From CAVYXZ01 sp965223835 (lineage in GTDB: Bacteria > Chloroflexota > Anaerolineae > Aggregatilineales > Phototrophicaceae): a stretch of DNA of 64,000 bases. The stretch is taken from contig CBDCXQ010000001.1 in the NCBI GenBank assembly GCA_965223835.1, forward strand, positions 6,138,001 to 6,202,000. Reading direction: 5' to 3'. Positions 1-8,472 of the stretch are shown here, piece after piece. The first letter of the stretch is position 1; every line of letters starts with the position of its first letter. The translations under genes and the position numbers were made by a program. A model generated the notes under the pieces. That model was not told where the DNA came from. It searched no databases and was given only the letters and a program-made list of their open reading frames with translations.

Positions 1-1
1 G

Positions 2-451
2 TTTGGCTGGAGTGTGCTTGTCCTGGTAATGCTGGTGCTGGTCGCGCCGATTGCCTCGCAGGACATGGACACTGAAGTGGAAGATCAGGTCAGGTCAGCT
101 ATTGCTGCATGGGATGAAGCATTTAACGCCGCCGATGTAGCTCAGGTCATGAATTTGTATGCTGATGATGTCGTCTCCATTCCCCCTAACTTGGTGATGC
201 GCCAGGGCAAGGAAGAACTTCAGGCCGATTTTGAGTGGATCTTTGAGAACTTCAACGCTCAGCACGAGACGACGGTGATCGCTATTCAACTGTCTGAGAA
301 TCTGGCTATTGAGTTAGGTCAATACATGATGACCTTTGATCCCGTTGATGGCAGCGATGATTTTGAGGAAACTGGGAATCATGTGATGGTTCGCCAGTTA
401 GTCGACGATGAATGGAAGATCGTGTGGGAAATCTGGAACACCGACGAGTAA
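2..451 (+). CDS. Exported SnoaL/DUF4440-like protein, probably 5' truncated
   Basis: The frame is open to the left edge. The first in-window starts are GTG at 14 and ATG at 29, but both leave an export signal without a charged n-region, so the true start is probably outside the window. A hydrophobic stretch ending near Ala-Ser-Gln is followed by about 125 residues typical of the SnoaL-like/DUF4440 NTF2 fold: an early helix with WDEAFNAADV, then YADDVV, and a C-terminal strand containing W-K-I-V-W-E-I-W. Proteins of this fold are small cone-shaped domains of varied or unknown function, often secreted. It lies 21 nt upstream of another exported protein and may share its transcript. The exact substrate or role cannot be deduced. 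Confidence 0.65.
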   Translation, partial: FGWSVLVLVMLVLVAPIASQDMDTEVEDQVRSAIAAWDEAFNAADVAQVMNLYADDVVSIPPNLVMRQGKEELQADFEWIFENFNAQHETTVIAIQLSENLAIELGQYMMTFDPVDGSDDFEETGNHVMVRQLVDDEWKIVWEIWNTDE

Positions 452-472
452 AAGTCAGGGAAGGAAGACATA

Positions 473-907
473 ATGCGACAGATACTTTGTTTCTCAGTTG
501 TCATAGTAGTTCTGGTCCTGCTAGCGACAGCACCCGCCATTGGTGCGCCAAGCTCGGATGAAGTCAGTGTTCAGCCTGAATGCACCTTAGAAACAATCCA
601 GGGTACCTATGTGTTCCACGCACGAGGAAGCGTGCTTGATGAGCAAGGCGAAGTTAGCTCTTATGCTGAAGCAGGCACCTGGACTCTAGATGGTGAAGGC
701 AATGCGGTGGGCGTGCTTTCAGCAAGCATTGGCGCGGTACCCTTTGCCCGGGCTGAATCCTTTGCCGCTACCTATGAGTTGAAATCCAATTGCGTGTATG
801 CTGCGGCAGATGCTTTTGGTCTAGAATTCGATTTGTACACAATGCCCTCCGGGAACACGATCACATATTTCTCACCTGGGTTCAGCGGCATCATGTTCAG
901 GCAGTAG
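473..907 (+). CDS. Small secreted protein of unknown function
   Basis: A 144-aa protein with a clear Sec signal peptide: Met-Arg, a run of Val/Leu/Ile residues, and a probable cleavage after Ala-Ile-Gly-Ala near residue 25. The mature part is about 120 residues, rich in beta-type residues. It has two cysteines (in PECTLE and KSNCVY) that could form a disulfide, and a motif GTYVFHARG that resembles the start of small lipocalin-like or allergen-type exported domains. I do not recognise a named family with confidence. An AGGAAG ribosome-binding site lies just upstream of the ATG. It ends before a strong terminator at 976-1005, so it is the last gene of its transcript. Confidence 0.6.
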   Translation: MRQILCFSVVIVVLVLLATAPAIGAPSSDEVSVQPECTLETIQGTYVFHARGSVLDEQGEVSSYAEAGTWTLDGEGNAVGVLSASIGAVPFARAESFAATYELKSNCVYAAADAFGLEFDLYTMPSGNTITYFSPGFSGIMFRQ

Positions 908-975
908 CGAATGGTACATGCTGCTGCGCAAGTATCAATTTCTAATCGTGCAATGCAATAAATATAAAGATCTTG

Positions 976-1005
976 CGGGAGTAACAATCAGGGTTGCTCC
1001 CGTTT
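976..1005 (+). terminator. Rho-independent terminator
   Basis: CGGGAGTAAC (976-985) pairs with GTTGCTCCCG (993-1002) through ten base pairs including one G-U, with a 7-nt loop, followed by TTT. It closes the transcript of the two exported proteins and separates it from the PhyH gene. Confidence 0.75.
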
Positions 1006-1149
1006 GCCTGTCATGTGTTCGTGATTACCTTTATGTGTTTCAATGGATGCATATTTACGCCGGCTCTGCAAATGGACTGTGGATGTCTGTTTGGTTTGCG
1101 CAGCAGGTGCGCTAAAATTGAGAAAAAATCTCAGACGAAAGTGATTTTT

Positions 1150-1968
1150 ATGCAGACCACACCGGTTGTCGATAACATGATCCCCCTGGCCGAACCCGGC
1201 CCTATGTCCGCCGCTGAACGGTTTATGTTCGAGTCGTTCGGCTATCTTATTATCGAAGATGTACTCAGTCCCGACGAAGTCGCGGAGACGCTGGCCGCCA
1301 CCACCCGCTTACATGACGGCCATCCCAAAGAGGGCCTGCTGCAACTGGGCAAGGGCTTTGAGACCGAGCCAGCGATTGAGCGGTTGATCGATCATCCTGC
1401 CGTATTACCCAAAGTACGGGCGCTGTATGGTGATCGCTTCGTGCTCCAGGCCGCGTGGTGTACCATTCAACCGGCGGGCAGTCAAAGCGTTGGCTGGCAT
1501 CAAGACGGATCGAGCGCCTATGACTTCAAGCAGTTGGCTTACCCGCCCCCGCTCATTCAATTGCGGGCCAGTTTCAACCTGACCGATCAATCCGAACTGT
1601 TTATGGGCAATATGATGATGATCCCCGGCAGCCATCGCAGCCCGGTAGGTCTGCCCGATGAACTGCGCAAAGAGATTCACGTCAGCCCGATTCAGCACAT
1701 TGTCCGTTGCAAGCCGGGTACGGTCCTGCTGTTCCACAACGGGGTCTGGCACTCGCCGATGCCCAATGACCGCGATTTTGACCGCTATAATATGCACTTC
1801 ATCTATAGTCCGCCCTGGCTGCGCCGCTCGGACCGGTTTGAGACCAGTCCCGAATTTCTGGCCCGCACGACTCCGCTGCGGCGGGCGCTGATGGGTGACT
1901 ATGAACGGCCCGAAACGCCGTTTGCTGGGGGCTTCCCACCGATTCCATTTGATGAGAATGGCGGTTAA
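1150..1968 (+). CDS. Phytanoyl-CoA dioxygenase (PhyH) family protein
   Basis: A 272-aa non-haem Fe(II)/2-oxoglutarate dioxygenase of the PhyH family. The iron-binding facial triad is visible: H117-x-D119 in WHQDG and the distal His in VWHSP near residue 201. An Arg (RYNM) follows about 10 residues later, suitable for binding 2-oxoglutarate. The ATG at 1150 is preferred over an upstream start at 994 because residues encoded between them are Cys-rich and unlike the family, and the terminator at 976-1005 leaves little room. It is monocistronic, with a terminator at 2004-2036. The substrate is unknown; PhyH enzymes hydroxylate varied small molecules. Two more PhyH genes in this window (29.5 and 32.5 kb) belong to a different locus. 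Confidence 0.85.
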   Translation: MQTTPVVDNMIPLAEPGPMSAAERFMFESFGYLIIEDVLSPDEVAETLAATTRLHDGHPKEGLLQLGKGFETEPAIERLIDHPAVLPKVRALYGDRFVLQAAWCTIQPAGSQSVGWHQDGSSAYDFKQLAYPPPLIQLRASFNLTDQSELFMGNMMMIPGSHRSPVGLPDELRKEIHVSPIQHIVRCKPGTVLLFHNGVWHSPMPNDRDFDRYNMHFIYSPPWLRRSDRFETSPEFLARTTPLRRALMGDYERPETPFAGGFPPIPFDENGG

Positions 1969-2003
1969 GTCAACACGAACAAGCATCTGAATAGATCTAG
2001 AAG

Positions 2004-2036
2004 CAGGGGCGTGCACCAACACGCCTCTGTTGATTT
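2004..2036 (+). terminator. Rho-independent terminator
   Basis: CAGGGGCGTG (2004-2013) pairs with CACGCCTCTG (2020-2029) around a 6-nt loop and is followed by TTGATTT. It ends the PhyH transcript. Confidence 0.7.
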
Positions 2037-2155
2037 ACAGTTGATGGCGCGGGCAGTTCGCATATATGTGGCAAATCATTGAAGAGCGACTGTCGTCGGT
2101 CGCCTATCGTCAGTTTAGAACGCGAAATTGCATATAGATTTATGGCTAGATCGCG

Positions 2156-2184
2156 TTGACAAATAGAACAAATGAGCGTAGAAT
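2156..2184 (+). promoter_or_regulatory. Sigma70-type promoter
   Basis: TTGACA (2156-2161), a 17-bp spacer and TAGAAT (2179-2184) give a near-consensus promoter 48 nt upstream of the VOC gene start, which also has an AAGGAG ribosome-binding site at about 2218. Confidence 0.75.
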
Positions 2185-2231
2185 TAGCATGTATTTAGAA
2201 CAAATTAGCTACTCAACAAGGAGAAATCAAT

Positions 2232-2606
2232 ATGGCTGTGCGGGCAGTGTGGATTGAATTTCCGGTGAAAGATCTGGAACGGGCCGCCAAATTCTACCAG
2301 GCGATTTTTGATTGTGAATATGAAGCGATGGATGATGGGGTGCGTAAGATAGCGACCATTGCCCAGATGTCCGAAGATAACCCAGTAGGCATTTCGCTCA
2401 ATCAAACGGCCAACTTTGAACCCAGCGACAAGGGGGCCTACGTCTACCTGTCAACCGGTGATGACGACCTGAGTGCAGCACTTGCCAAAGTTGAGGGCGC
2501 AGGTGGTAAGGCGCTGACCGAGAAGATTTTTATGGAAGGCGCGGGGTATTACGCCACCGTTCAGGATACCGAAGGCAATGTCTTTGGCCTGTACTCACCG
2601 AAATAG
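2232..2606 (+). CDS. VOC (glyoxalase/bleomycin-resistance fold) family protein
   Basis: A 124-aa single-domain protein of the vicinal oxygen chelate superfamily. It begins with the typical AVWIEFPVKDLERAAKFYQ pattern (strand, then the Asp-Leu-x-x-Ala-x-x-Phe-Tyr helix) and ends with QDTEGNVFGLY, the usual metal-Glu strand of the second beta-alpha-beta-beta-beta module. Such short VOC proteins dimerise to form the active site. The functions known in this fold (glyoxalase, antibiotic resistance, dioxygenase) cannot be told apart here. It has its own strong promoter and RBS. The downstream hypothetical gene follows after 37 nt and probably shares the message. Confidence 0.85.
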   Translation: MAVRAVWIEFPVKDLERAAKFYQAIFDCEYEAMDDGVRKIATIAQMSEDNPVGISLNQTANFEPSDKGAYVYLSTGDDDLSAALAKVEGAGGKALTEKIFMEGAGYYATVQDTEGNVFGLYSPK

Positions 2607-2643
2607 GTAAAATAGGTGGTATGTGACTGGCGGAAGATTGAAC

Positions 2644-3132
2644 ATGGCAGAAAATCAACAACTCGAACCCTATTTTGCATATCTTAAACAGCTTGAGGCG
2701 CTGCTCAATGATGAACTGAGTGGCTGGCAGACGCGGGTTGGTTACTTCCCACCATCTGGCAAAGCTAATAATGTTTCAATCGCCCTCTATAAGCCCAACT
2801 GGTTCAATGATATCAGCGATGGTATTCATTTCGAGACCTGGTTTGGCAATGCCGATATTAAGCGCAGTGCCTTCCCCATAGCGTTACATGTCGAAGCCAG
2901 CAAGGATAAAACCGGCCTGCAACGAGGAATCTTCAACCAGTATGTGATAGTGAATGCTGGCGACATGATCGCAGAATGGGAAGGTTACAATTTGTCTCCA
3001 AAGTCCTATCAGTTATTAATTGCCCGCCTGCCGTTTCAACTCGATACGCTTGTGGAGCAGATGCTGCATGAATATCGGCGCATGGTTAGTTTAGCTGATG
3101 TCATTGATGCAGGTATTCTTGCGGCGACTTAG
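2644..3132 (+). CDS. Hypothetical protein
   Basis: A 162-aa soluble protein I do not recognise. I chose the ATG at 2644 (MAENQQ); a GTG at 2623 is in frame but adds only seven residues. There is no signal peptide or membrane segment. The N-terminal part has two amphipathic helices (YFAYLKQLEALLNDEL), the middle is mixed beta with aromatic residues (GIHFETWFGNADIK), and the C-terminus is helical. It may be co-transcribed with the VOC gene and is followed by a bidirectional terminator. No function can be assigned. Confidence 0.65.
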   Translation: MAENQQLEPYFAYLKQLEALLNDELSGWQTRVGYFPPSGKANNVSIALYKPNWFNDISDGIHFETWFGNADIKRSAFPIALHVEASKDKTGLQRGIFNQYVIVNAGDMIAEWEGYNLSPKSYQLLIARLPFQLDTLVEQMLHEYRRMVSLADVIDAGILAAT

Positions 3133-3160
3133 CGCGATTGAATCGGGAATGGTTCAAAAC

Positions 3161-3193
3161 AAACAGCGCCTCCAGATGTGAGACGCTGTTTTT
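3161..3193. terminator. Bidirectional terminator between convergent genes
   Basis: AAACAGCG (3161-3168) pairs with CGCTGTTT (3184-3191), with T residues on the right and A residues on the left. It can therefore end the plus-strand hypothetical gene and the minus-strand htpG transcript, whose stop is at 3222. Confidence 0.7.
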
Positions 3194-3221
3194 GATTCAG
3201 GATATATCAAGGTGCGGTGAT

Positions 3222-5255
3222 TTACTCCTCATCACCGGCATCTTCGGCTACTTCGATGACTTCGGGATCGTCCCCGTCGTCGGCTACCACATCAACCACC
3301 GGATCTTCGTCTTCAGCAACTTCCGCTTCCGTTGCAATCGGCTCCGGTATCGTCACCGCTGATGCGAGATCCAAATCGTCGAGAGGTGTGCCAGTAGCCG
3401 CTTGCAGCAGCAATAACAGCCGGTCGGCCATCGCTGCCGGATCCGGGTGAATGCCGTCTTGCAGTAGCGCAGTCTCAAAGAGTTGCTCCACCGCCACATT
3501 CAGCATCGGGCTATCGTTGCTCAACATGCCATTGAGATTATGCACCAGTGGATGGCGCGGATTGAGTTCCAGCGTTTTGACCGGCAGTTCATACTCTTTG
3601 TCCAGCAGGCGGTTGATGCGGAACATATTACGGTTGCTGCTGGCATCAGCGCTGACCAGCCGGGCCGGGCTGTTGATGAGTGTTTTACTCTCCCGTACAT
3701 CTTCCACGCGATCACCCAGAACAGCTTTAAACCGTTCGATGACCTTGCCAAAATCACCGGCAGGCAAGGGGTCGGCCTGGGGTTTCTCGGCTTCGGATTG
3801 CTGACTGCCGACCTCGTTCAGGTCAATGTCGGCTTCATCAACATTGCGCAGGGTGTGTCCATCGAACTCATTCAGGCCCATCACCATGAACGAGTCAATC
3901 GGGTCGGTGAAGTATAGCACCTCGATGTCGCGTTGTTTAAAAGCGTCCAGGTGTGGGCTGCGCCGGGCGCTGTGAAAATCGTCACCGATGATGTAGTAAA
4001 TGTCATCCTGATTATCGGTCATCCGCTCGACATAATCAGCCAGCGTGTACCAGTTGTCCGGGTTATCGTCATGCGTGGAGTTGAAGTACAATAGTTTTTC
4101 GAGATCGCTTTTGTCCTCCGGGCTGACGGTGACACCCTGTTTCAGGAAGCGACCAAACTGCTCGAAGATCTTGAGGTAGGCTTCTCGATCATTCTTCGCC
4201 AGCCGTTTGAATTCGCTCAAGACCTTATTCGTCAGCGTCTTCTTCAGGTTGGCAATAACCCGCGTGGCTTGAATGCTTTCGCGACTGACACTCAGCGGCA
4301 GGTCTTCGCTATCCACTACACCCTGGACGAATTGTAGATACTCCGGCAGCAGATCGGTAGAATATTCTTGAATCAATACCTTGCGGGCATACAGCTTGAG
4401 GCCGGGTTCTTTGCGTGGGCTGAACATGCCCAGTTCCTGACTGCCGGGGATAAACAACAGCGCATAAAATTGCAGCGGCACGTCGGCCCGCATGTGGATG
4501 CGATGCAGCGGCTCGTTAAAATCGAGCGTGAGCATCTTGTAGAAATCGTTATATTGCTCATCCGTGATTTCGCGGGTCTGTTGCCGCCAAATCGCGGTCT
4601 GTTTGTTGGTCGCTTCTTCATCTTCACCAACGTAAATCGGGAAGGCGATATAATCTGAATGGCGGCGAATTATATCTTTGATCGTCCAGGTTTGCGCGAA
4701 TTCTTTGGCGTCTTCACGCAGGTGAATAATCACATCGGTGCCGCGCCCTTCACGTTCAACCGCTTCAATCGTGTAGGATTCATCGCCACTGGATTCCCAG
4801 GCATACGCTTGCTCATCCGGCAGATGTGAGCGTGAGACGACGCGCACTTTTTCCGCCACCATAAACACCGAGTAAAAGCCTACGCCGAATTGACCAATAA
4901 CATCCTGGGCCGAGGTGCCATTTTGCGATTCTTGCATCGCGCTAATAAAGGCCTTAGCACCACTGTGCGCGATCACACCCAGATTTTGCTCCATATCAGC
5001 GGCAGTCATACCAATACCGGTATCACTAATCGTCAGCGTACCCGCCTCTTCGTCGGCGGTGATATGAATTTTGAGTTCGGCATCTGCATCAACGACATCG
5101 GCATTCGTTAATTGTTCGAACTGCACTCGGCTGAGGGCATCGGACGCATTAGAAATGAGTTCACGCAGGAAGATTTCGCGCTCGGTATAGAGTGAATGAA
5201 CCAGAATATCGAGTAGCTGTTTAATTTCAGCCTTAAAAGCATATGTCTCGGACAT
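3222..5255 (-). CDS. htpG: Molecular chaperone HtpG (Hsp90)
   Basis: A 677-aa ATP-dependent cytosolic chaperone. The N-terminal GHKL ATPase domain shows ELISNASDAL (Glu and Asn of the ATP site), DTGIGM and GQFGVGFYSVF. The middle domain carries the conserved SVSRE..Q segment (LPLSVSRESIQ) with its ATPase Arg, and the C-terminal dimerisation domain shows the family pattern RNMFRINRLLDKEYELPVK. It is longer than E. coli HtpG (624 aa) because of a C-terminal tail of about 45 residues made mostly of Asp, Glu, Val and Ala, which is unusual for bacterial HtpG. The ATG has GGAGC upstream. The gene is divergent from ferritin; no CIRCE element is visible in the shared 150-bp gap. Confidence 0.95.
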   Translation of the reverse strand: MSETYAFKAEIKQLLDILVHSLYTEREIFLRELISNASDALSRVQFEQLTNADVVDADAELKIHITADEEAGTLTISDTGIGMTAADMEQNLGVIAHSGAKAFISAMQESQNGTSAQDVIGQFGVGFYSVFMVAEKVRVVSRSHLPDEQAYAWESSGDESYTIEAVEREGRGTDVIIHLREDAKEFAQTWTIKDIIRRHSDYIAFPIYVGEDEEATNKQTAIWRQQTREITDEQYNDFYKMLTLDFNEPLHRIHMRADVPLQFYALLFIPGSQELGMFSPRKEPGLKLYARKVLIQEYSTDLLPEYLQFVQGVVDSEDLPLSVSRESIQATRVIANLKKTLTNKVLSEFKRLAKNDREAYLKIFEQFGRFLKQGVTVSPEDKSDLEKLLYFNSTHDDNPDNWYTLADYVERMTDNQDDIYYIIGDDFHSARRSPHLDAFKQRDIEVLYFTDPIDSFMVMGLNEFDGHTLRNVDEADIDLNEVGSQQSEAEKPQADPLPAGDFGKVIERFKAVLGDRVEDVRESKTLINSPARLVSADASSNRNMFRINRLLDKEYELPVKTLELNPRHPLVHNLNGMLSNDSPMLNVAVEQLFETALLQDGIHPDPAAMADRLLLLLQAATGTPLDDLDLASAVTIPEPIATEAEVAEDEDPVVDVVADDGDDPEVIEVAEDAGDEE

Positions 5256-5406
5256 TGCTATGTGCTCCTATTTTGCAATTTTGTGGATGGAATCTAACCT
5301 ATCTTACTAGCACACTTCTGTAAGAAACAGGTAAAAATTGCATGATACAGTTTGAATTGCGGACAGTGTACAATACAGCCTGTTAATCGAGAACTTGGAG
5401 AGAAAT

Positions 5407-5922
5407 ATGCTCACAGAAACCATGCAGAAAGCGCTCAACGATCACTTGAACGCCGAACTCACCGCTTACTATACTTACCTCTCAGTATCAGCCTATTTTG
5501 AAGATCAGGATTTGCGCGGGTTTGCCGCTTGGATGCGGACTCATTCTGATGAGGAAATGGTCCACGCGATGAAGGTCTATGACTTCATTAATGAACGGCG
5601 GGGACGGGTCAAATTGCAGTCGATTGTACAACCGCCAACCGAATGGGATTCGCCGCTCGACGCATTTGAAGATGCCTTCAAACATGAGCAGCATGTCACC
5701 GAACTTATTAATCAACTTGTCGAACGCTCGCTGGCGGAAAGCGATTATGCGACCCACAGCTTCCTGCAATGGTTCGTGGATGAACAGGTTGAAGAAGAAG
5801 CGGTAGTCGATGCCGTGATTCAGGACCTCAAGCGCGTCGGCGATTATGGTCCAGGGCTGTTCCTGCTGGACCGCGAACTAGGGAGTGAGACACCAAGTAG
5901 CGATGGTGGTGATGGAGCTTAG
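5407..5922 (+). CDS. Ferritin (iron storage, non-haem)
   Basis: A 171-aa ferritin of the bacterial FtnA type, which oxidises Fe(II) and stores iron as a mineral in a 24-subunit shell. The four-helix bundle carries the di-iron ligands: Glu in NAELTAYY, the E-x-x-H pair in DEEMVHAMK, Glu of HEQHVTELI, and the acidic cluster WFVDEQVEEE on the last helix. The ATG at 5407 is preceded by GGAGAG; an in-frame TTG at 5395 lies before the RBS and is rejected. The C-terminal 15 residues are Ser/Gly/Asp-rich and probably disordered. The gene overlaps the start region of modA, which may be coupled. Confidence 0.92.
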   Translation: MLTETMQKALNDHLNAELTAYYTYLSVSAYFEDQDLRGFAAWMRTHSDEEMVHAMKVYDFINERRGRVKLQSIVQPPTEWDSPLDAFEDAFKHEQHVTELINQLVERSLAESDYATHSFLQWFVDEQVEEEAVVDAVIQDLKRVGDYGPGLFLLDRELGSETPSSDGGDGA

Positions 5923-6778
5923 TGATGTTTTGCGAAATTTGATGGCGCTGTTGCTGATCTTCCTGCTGTCGAATCTTTCGGCGGCTCAAGCTCAGGATGA
6001 ACTCGTTGTGTTTGCGGCAGCATCACTCACCGATGCATTTGAATCGATTGGGGCTGCTTTTGCAGCTGAGAATCCAGGTGTGCAAATCCGGTTCAATTTT
6101 GGCGGTTCGTCCACCCTGGCGACGCAGTTAGTGCAAGGTGCACCGGCTGCCGTTTTTGCCAGCGCAAATGAGACGCAAATGGCGATCGTCGTGGCAGATG
6201 GGCGTGTTACCGGTACGCCACAAACGTTTGCGCAAAATCGACTGGTGTTAATCGTCCCCGCCGATAATCCTGCTAATATTCAGACGCTAGGAGATCTGGC
6301 TAATCCCGGCATTCATCTGCTTCTAGCCGCGCCGAATGTACCGATACGGGCTTATACTGATACGATGCTGCAACGCATGGCAACTGATCCGCGCTTCGGT
6401 GACAATTATCGCCGTGCGGTGCTGGACAATCTGGTTTCCGAAGAACCCAATGTGCGGCAGGTCGCGGCAAAGGTGGCATTGGGCGAAGCAGATGCCGGCA
6501 TCGTTTATCTGTCGGATGTCACGCCAGACCTTGCTGCAAAGGTCATCACGTTGCCCATCCCTGATGCATTCAACACTCTGGCGACTTATCCCATTGCCAT
6601 AATTAAGGACAGCGATCAAGCTGAGCTAGCGCAGCGCTTTGTCGATTTTGTGCTGGCCGAAGCCGGGCAGGACATTCTGGTTGAGTGGGGCTTTGTTCCA
6701 GCAGGTGAGCCAACGGTAGAATTTCCCCAAACACAGCACCTGAACCAGCCAGCTGCTATGTCGCTCTGTGGCGCATAA
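5912..6778 (+). CDS. modA: Molybdate/tungstate ABC transporter substrate-binding protein ModA
   Basis: A periplasmic-type oxyanion-binding protein of about 288 residues. After a hydrophobic export signal ending Ala-Gln-Ala it continues VVFAAASLTDAF, the ModA signature whose Ser binds molybdate. Further conserved parts are FNFGGSSTLATQL, the GAPAAVFASA loop (second anion-binding Ser) and the C-terminal FVDFVLAEAGQDIL. The start is uncertain: ATG 5912 overlaps the ferritin stop, GTG 5885 and ATG 5942 are also possible, and none has a good RBS. modB follows after 19 nt. There is no lipobox, which is odd for a monoderm-like exporter but seen in Chloroflexota-type envelopes. Confidence 0.88.
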   Translation: MELSDVLRNLMALLLIFLLSNLSAAQAQDELVVFAAASLTDAFESIGAAFAAENPGVQIRFNFGGSSTLATQLVQGAPAAVFASANETQMAIVVADGRVTGTPQTFAQNRLVLIVPADNPANIQTLGDLANPGIHLLLAAPNVPIRAYTDTMLQRMATDPRFGDNYRRAVLDNLVSEEPNVRQVAAKVALGEADAGIVYLSDVTPDLAAKVITLPIPDAFNTLATYPIAIIKDSDQAELAQRFVDFVLAEAGQDILVEWGFVPAGEPTVEFPQTQHLNQPAAMSLCGA

Positions 6779-6797
6779 GGCATGATAGGTTGCACCG

Positions 6798-7583
6798 GTG
6801 CTTAAACGGTCGTTGCTAATAGTTGCCGGCGGCATTGGCCTGCTGTTCTTGAGCGTCCCAATTATCGTCATTGCGCTGCGCACGCTGGAGAACCAGTCGT
6901 GGGCGGCCTTAACCACGACAATTGTCATTGATGCGATCTATTTGAGTCTCATCACGACCGGCATAACCGTCATTTTGACGTTGATTTTTGGCACGCCGCT
7001 GGCTTACATCCTGGCCCGCTGGCGGTTTCGGGGACGGCGCTTGGTCAATGTGCTGGTTGAACTACCGATTGTGTTGCCCCCGGCAGTGGCGGGTCTGGCC
7101 TTGCTGCTGACATTGGGGCGGCGGGGTGCATTTGGCCCGTTGCTGGAAAGTTTAGATGTCATCCTGCCATTTTCGACATTCGCCGTTGTGCTGGCGCAAA
7201 CCTTTGTCGCCGCGCCCTTTTACATTCGGGCGGCCCAGGTGGGGTTTCAGGGTGTCCCTCACGAGATTGAAGATGCAGCGCGAGTAGATGGTGCCGGTAA
7301 CATTGCGCTCTTTGTCCGTGTGACCCTGCCGCTGGCGGCGCGGGCATTGGGGGCCGGCATGATTCTTTGCTGGGCACGGGCGTTGGGCGAATTCGGCGCA
7401 ACCATCCTCTTTGCCGGGAGTCTGCAAGGCCGCACCCAGACGATGCCGTTGTTGATCTACAATATTCTGGAACGGGATGTCGATGCAGCGGTGGCGACTG
7501 GCATGTTGCTGGTGGGATTGGCCCTGGTTGCATTGCTCATCTCGCAATGGCTGGCACAGCGTCCTGATCTGGATGCGGCGTAG
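6798..7583 (+). CDS. modB: Molybdate ABC transporter permease ModB
   Basis: A 261-aa inner-membrane permease with about six hydrophobic segments. The cytoplasmic EAA loop reads EIEDAARVDGAGNIALF, which contacts the ATPase. Other ModB features are LPIVLPPAVAGLALL and ARALGEFGATILFAGSL. The start is GTG 6798. The ATPase ModC is not the next gene: a promoter and a methyltransferase follow. The transporter must therefore use an ATPase encoded elsewhere, or share one; the only ABC ATPase in this window is FbpC at 60.8 kb. Confidence 0.88.
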   Translation: MLKRSLLIVAGGIGLLFLSVPIIVIALRTLENQSWAALTTTIVIDAIYLSLITTGITVILTLIFGTPLAYILARWRFRGRRLVNVLVELPIVLPPAVAGLALLLTLGRRGAFGPLLESLDVILPFSTFAVVLAQTFVAAPFYIRAAQVGFQGVPHEIEDAARVDGAGNIALFVRVTLPLAARALGAGMILCWARALGEFGATILFAGSLQGRTQTMPLLIYNILERDVDAAVATGMLLVGLALVALLISQWLAQRPDLDAA

Positions 7584-7595
7584 GCTTGCCGTTGG

Positions 7596-7624
7596 TTGAC
7601 AGCTAGCGTAGCTCCCGCTACATT
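7596..7624 (+). promoter_or_regulatory. Sigma70-type promoter
   Basis: TTGACA (7596-7601), a 17-bp spacer and TACATT (7619-7624), 23 nt upstream of the methyltransferase ATG. This separates the methyltransferase from modAB. The spacer contains the imperfect inverted repeat GCTAGCGTAGC, which could bind a regulator. Confidence 0.75.
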
Positions 7625-7647
7625 ATCGCGCATAGTAGCGGAGTAAT

Positions 7648-8472
7648 ATGATGACGGTTGACCCTGACAATCTCAAGACGGTGCAATACCCGAATGCGGC
7701 GCGGTTGACGGCTCGTATTCGCCTGCACGAGCAATACAGCACCAATCACCAGAGTTTGCAGCAGTGGTTTTTCGACCATCTCCTGCGTCTGGCACCCGAA
7801 CCGAGTCGTATATTGGAAATTGGCTGTGGACGCGGCGATGTCTGGAAACATAATGCGGACCGCATTCCAGCCGGTTGGCAAATAACGTTGACCGACTTTT
7901 CAGCGGGGATGCTAGCCGATTGTCGGGGCCATCTGGGACCAGAACTGGCGGGCCGCTTCGCCTATGAGATGGTGGATGCCCGGACCATTCCTTACGGCGA
8001 CCAGCGGTATGACATCGTAATCGCCAACCATATGCTGTACCATGTACCGAATCGTCCCCAGGCGATCGCCGAATTCAGGCGTGTGCTTAAACCCGACGGG
8101 TATTTTCTGGGTATGACGAATGGCAAAGACCATTTACGTGAACTCATGGAACTGGGCGAACGCTTTATTCCAGCGCTGGCCGCCGAACGCAATCAAGATG
8201 GCTTTATTACAGATTACTTTAGCCTCGAAAATGGCCTCGATCAACTCCGGGTACAGTTCGCTTCCGTAAGCGTCGCGCAATTTGACAACAACCTGTGGGT
8301 CACTGCCGCCACGCCAATCATGGATTATATCGGCTCAATGACTGAATGTTTGCCCGGTGAGGAAATAATTGCAGTGAATCACGCGGCGTTGCAGGCAGAA
8401 CTCGAACGACGAATAGTCGAAGCAGGCGGGATCCACATTACGAAAGCCACCGGGTTATTGCTCGCCCGCTAA
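7648..8472 (+). CDS. Class I SAM-dependent methyltransferase
   Basis: A 274-aa soluble Rossmann-fold methyltransferase (Methyltransf_11/25 type). Motif I is ILEIGCGRGDVW, motif II ITLTDFSAGML, then the post-II acidic loop MVDARTIPYG, and motif IV YDIVIANHMLYHVPN followed by the EFRRVLKPDGYFLGM strand. The pattern resembles enzymes of small-molecule (UbiE-like) methylation; the acceptor cannot be read from the sequence. It has its own promoter and a GGAG RBS. The 3' end overlaps by 18 bp the convergent thioredoxin-fold gene. Confidence 0.85.
   Translation: MMTVDPDNLKTVQYPNAARLTARIRLHEQYSTNHQSLQQWFFDHLLRLAPEPSRILEIGCGRGDVWKHNADRIPAGWQITLTDFSAGMLADCRGHLGPELAGRFAYEMVDARTIPYGDQRYDIVIANHMLYHVPNRPQAIAEFRRVLKPDGYFLGMTNGKDHLRELMELGERFIPALAAERNQDGFITDYFSLENGLDQLRVQFASVSVAQFDNNLWVTAATPIMDYIGSMTECLPGEEIIAVNHAALQAELERRIVEAGGIHITKATGLLLAR

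Noticed and set aside
1405..2022. 205-aa minus-strand frame
   Set aside because: Shadow of the PhyH gene, spanning its terminator; no family features.
5256..5406. CIRCE heat-shock operator before htpG
   Set aside because: CTAGCAC resembles half of the motif, but the matching GAGTGCTAA arm is missing.
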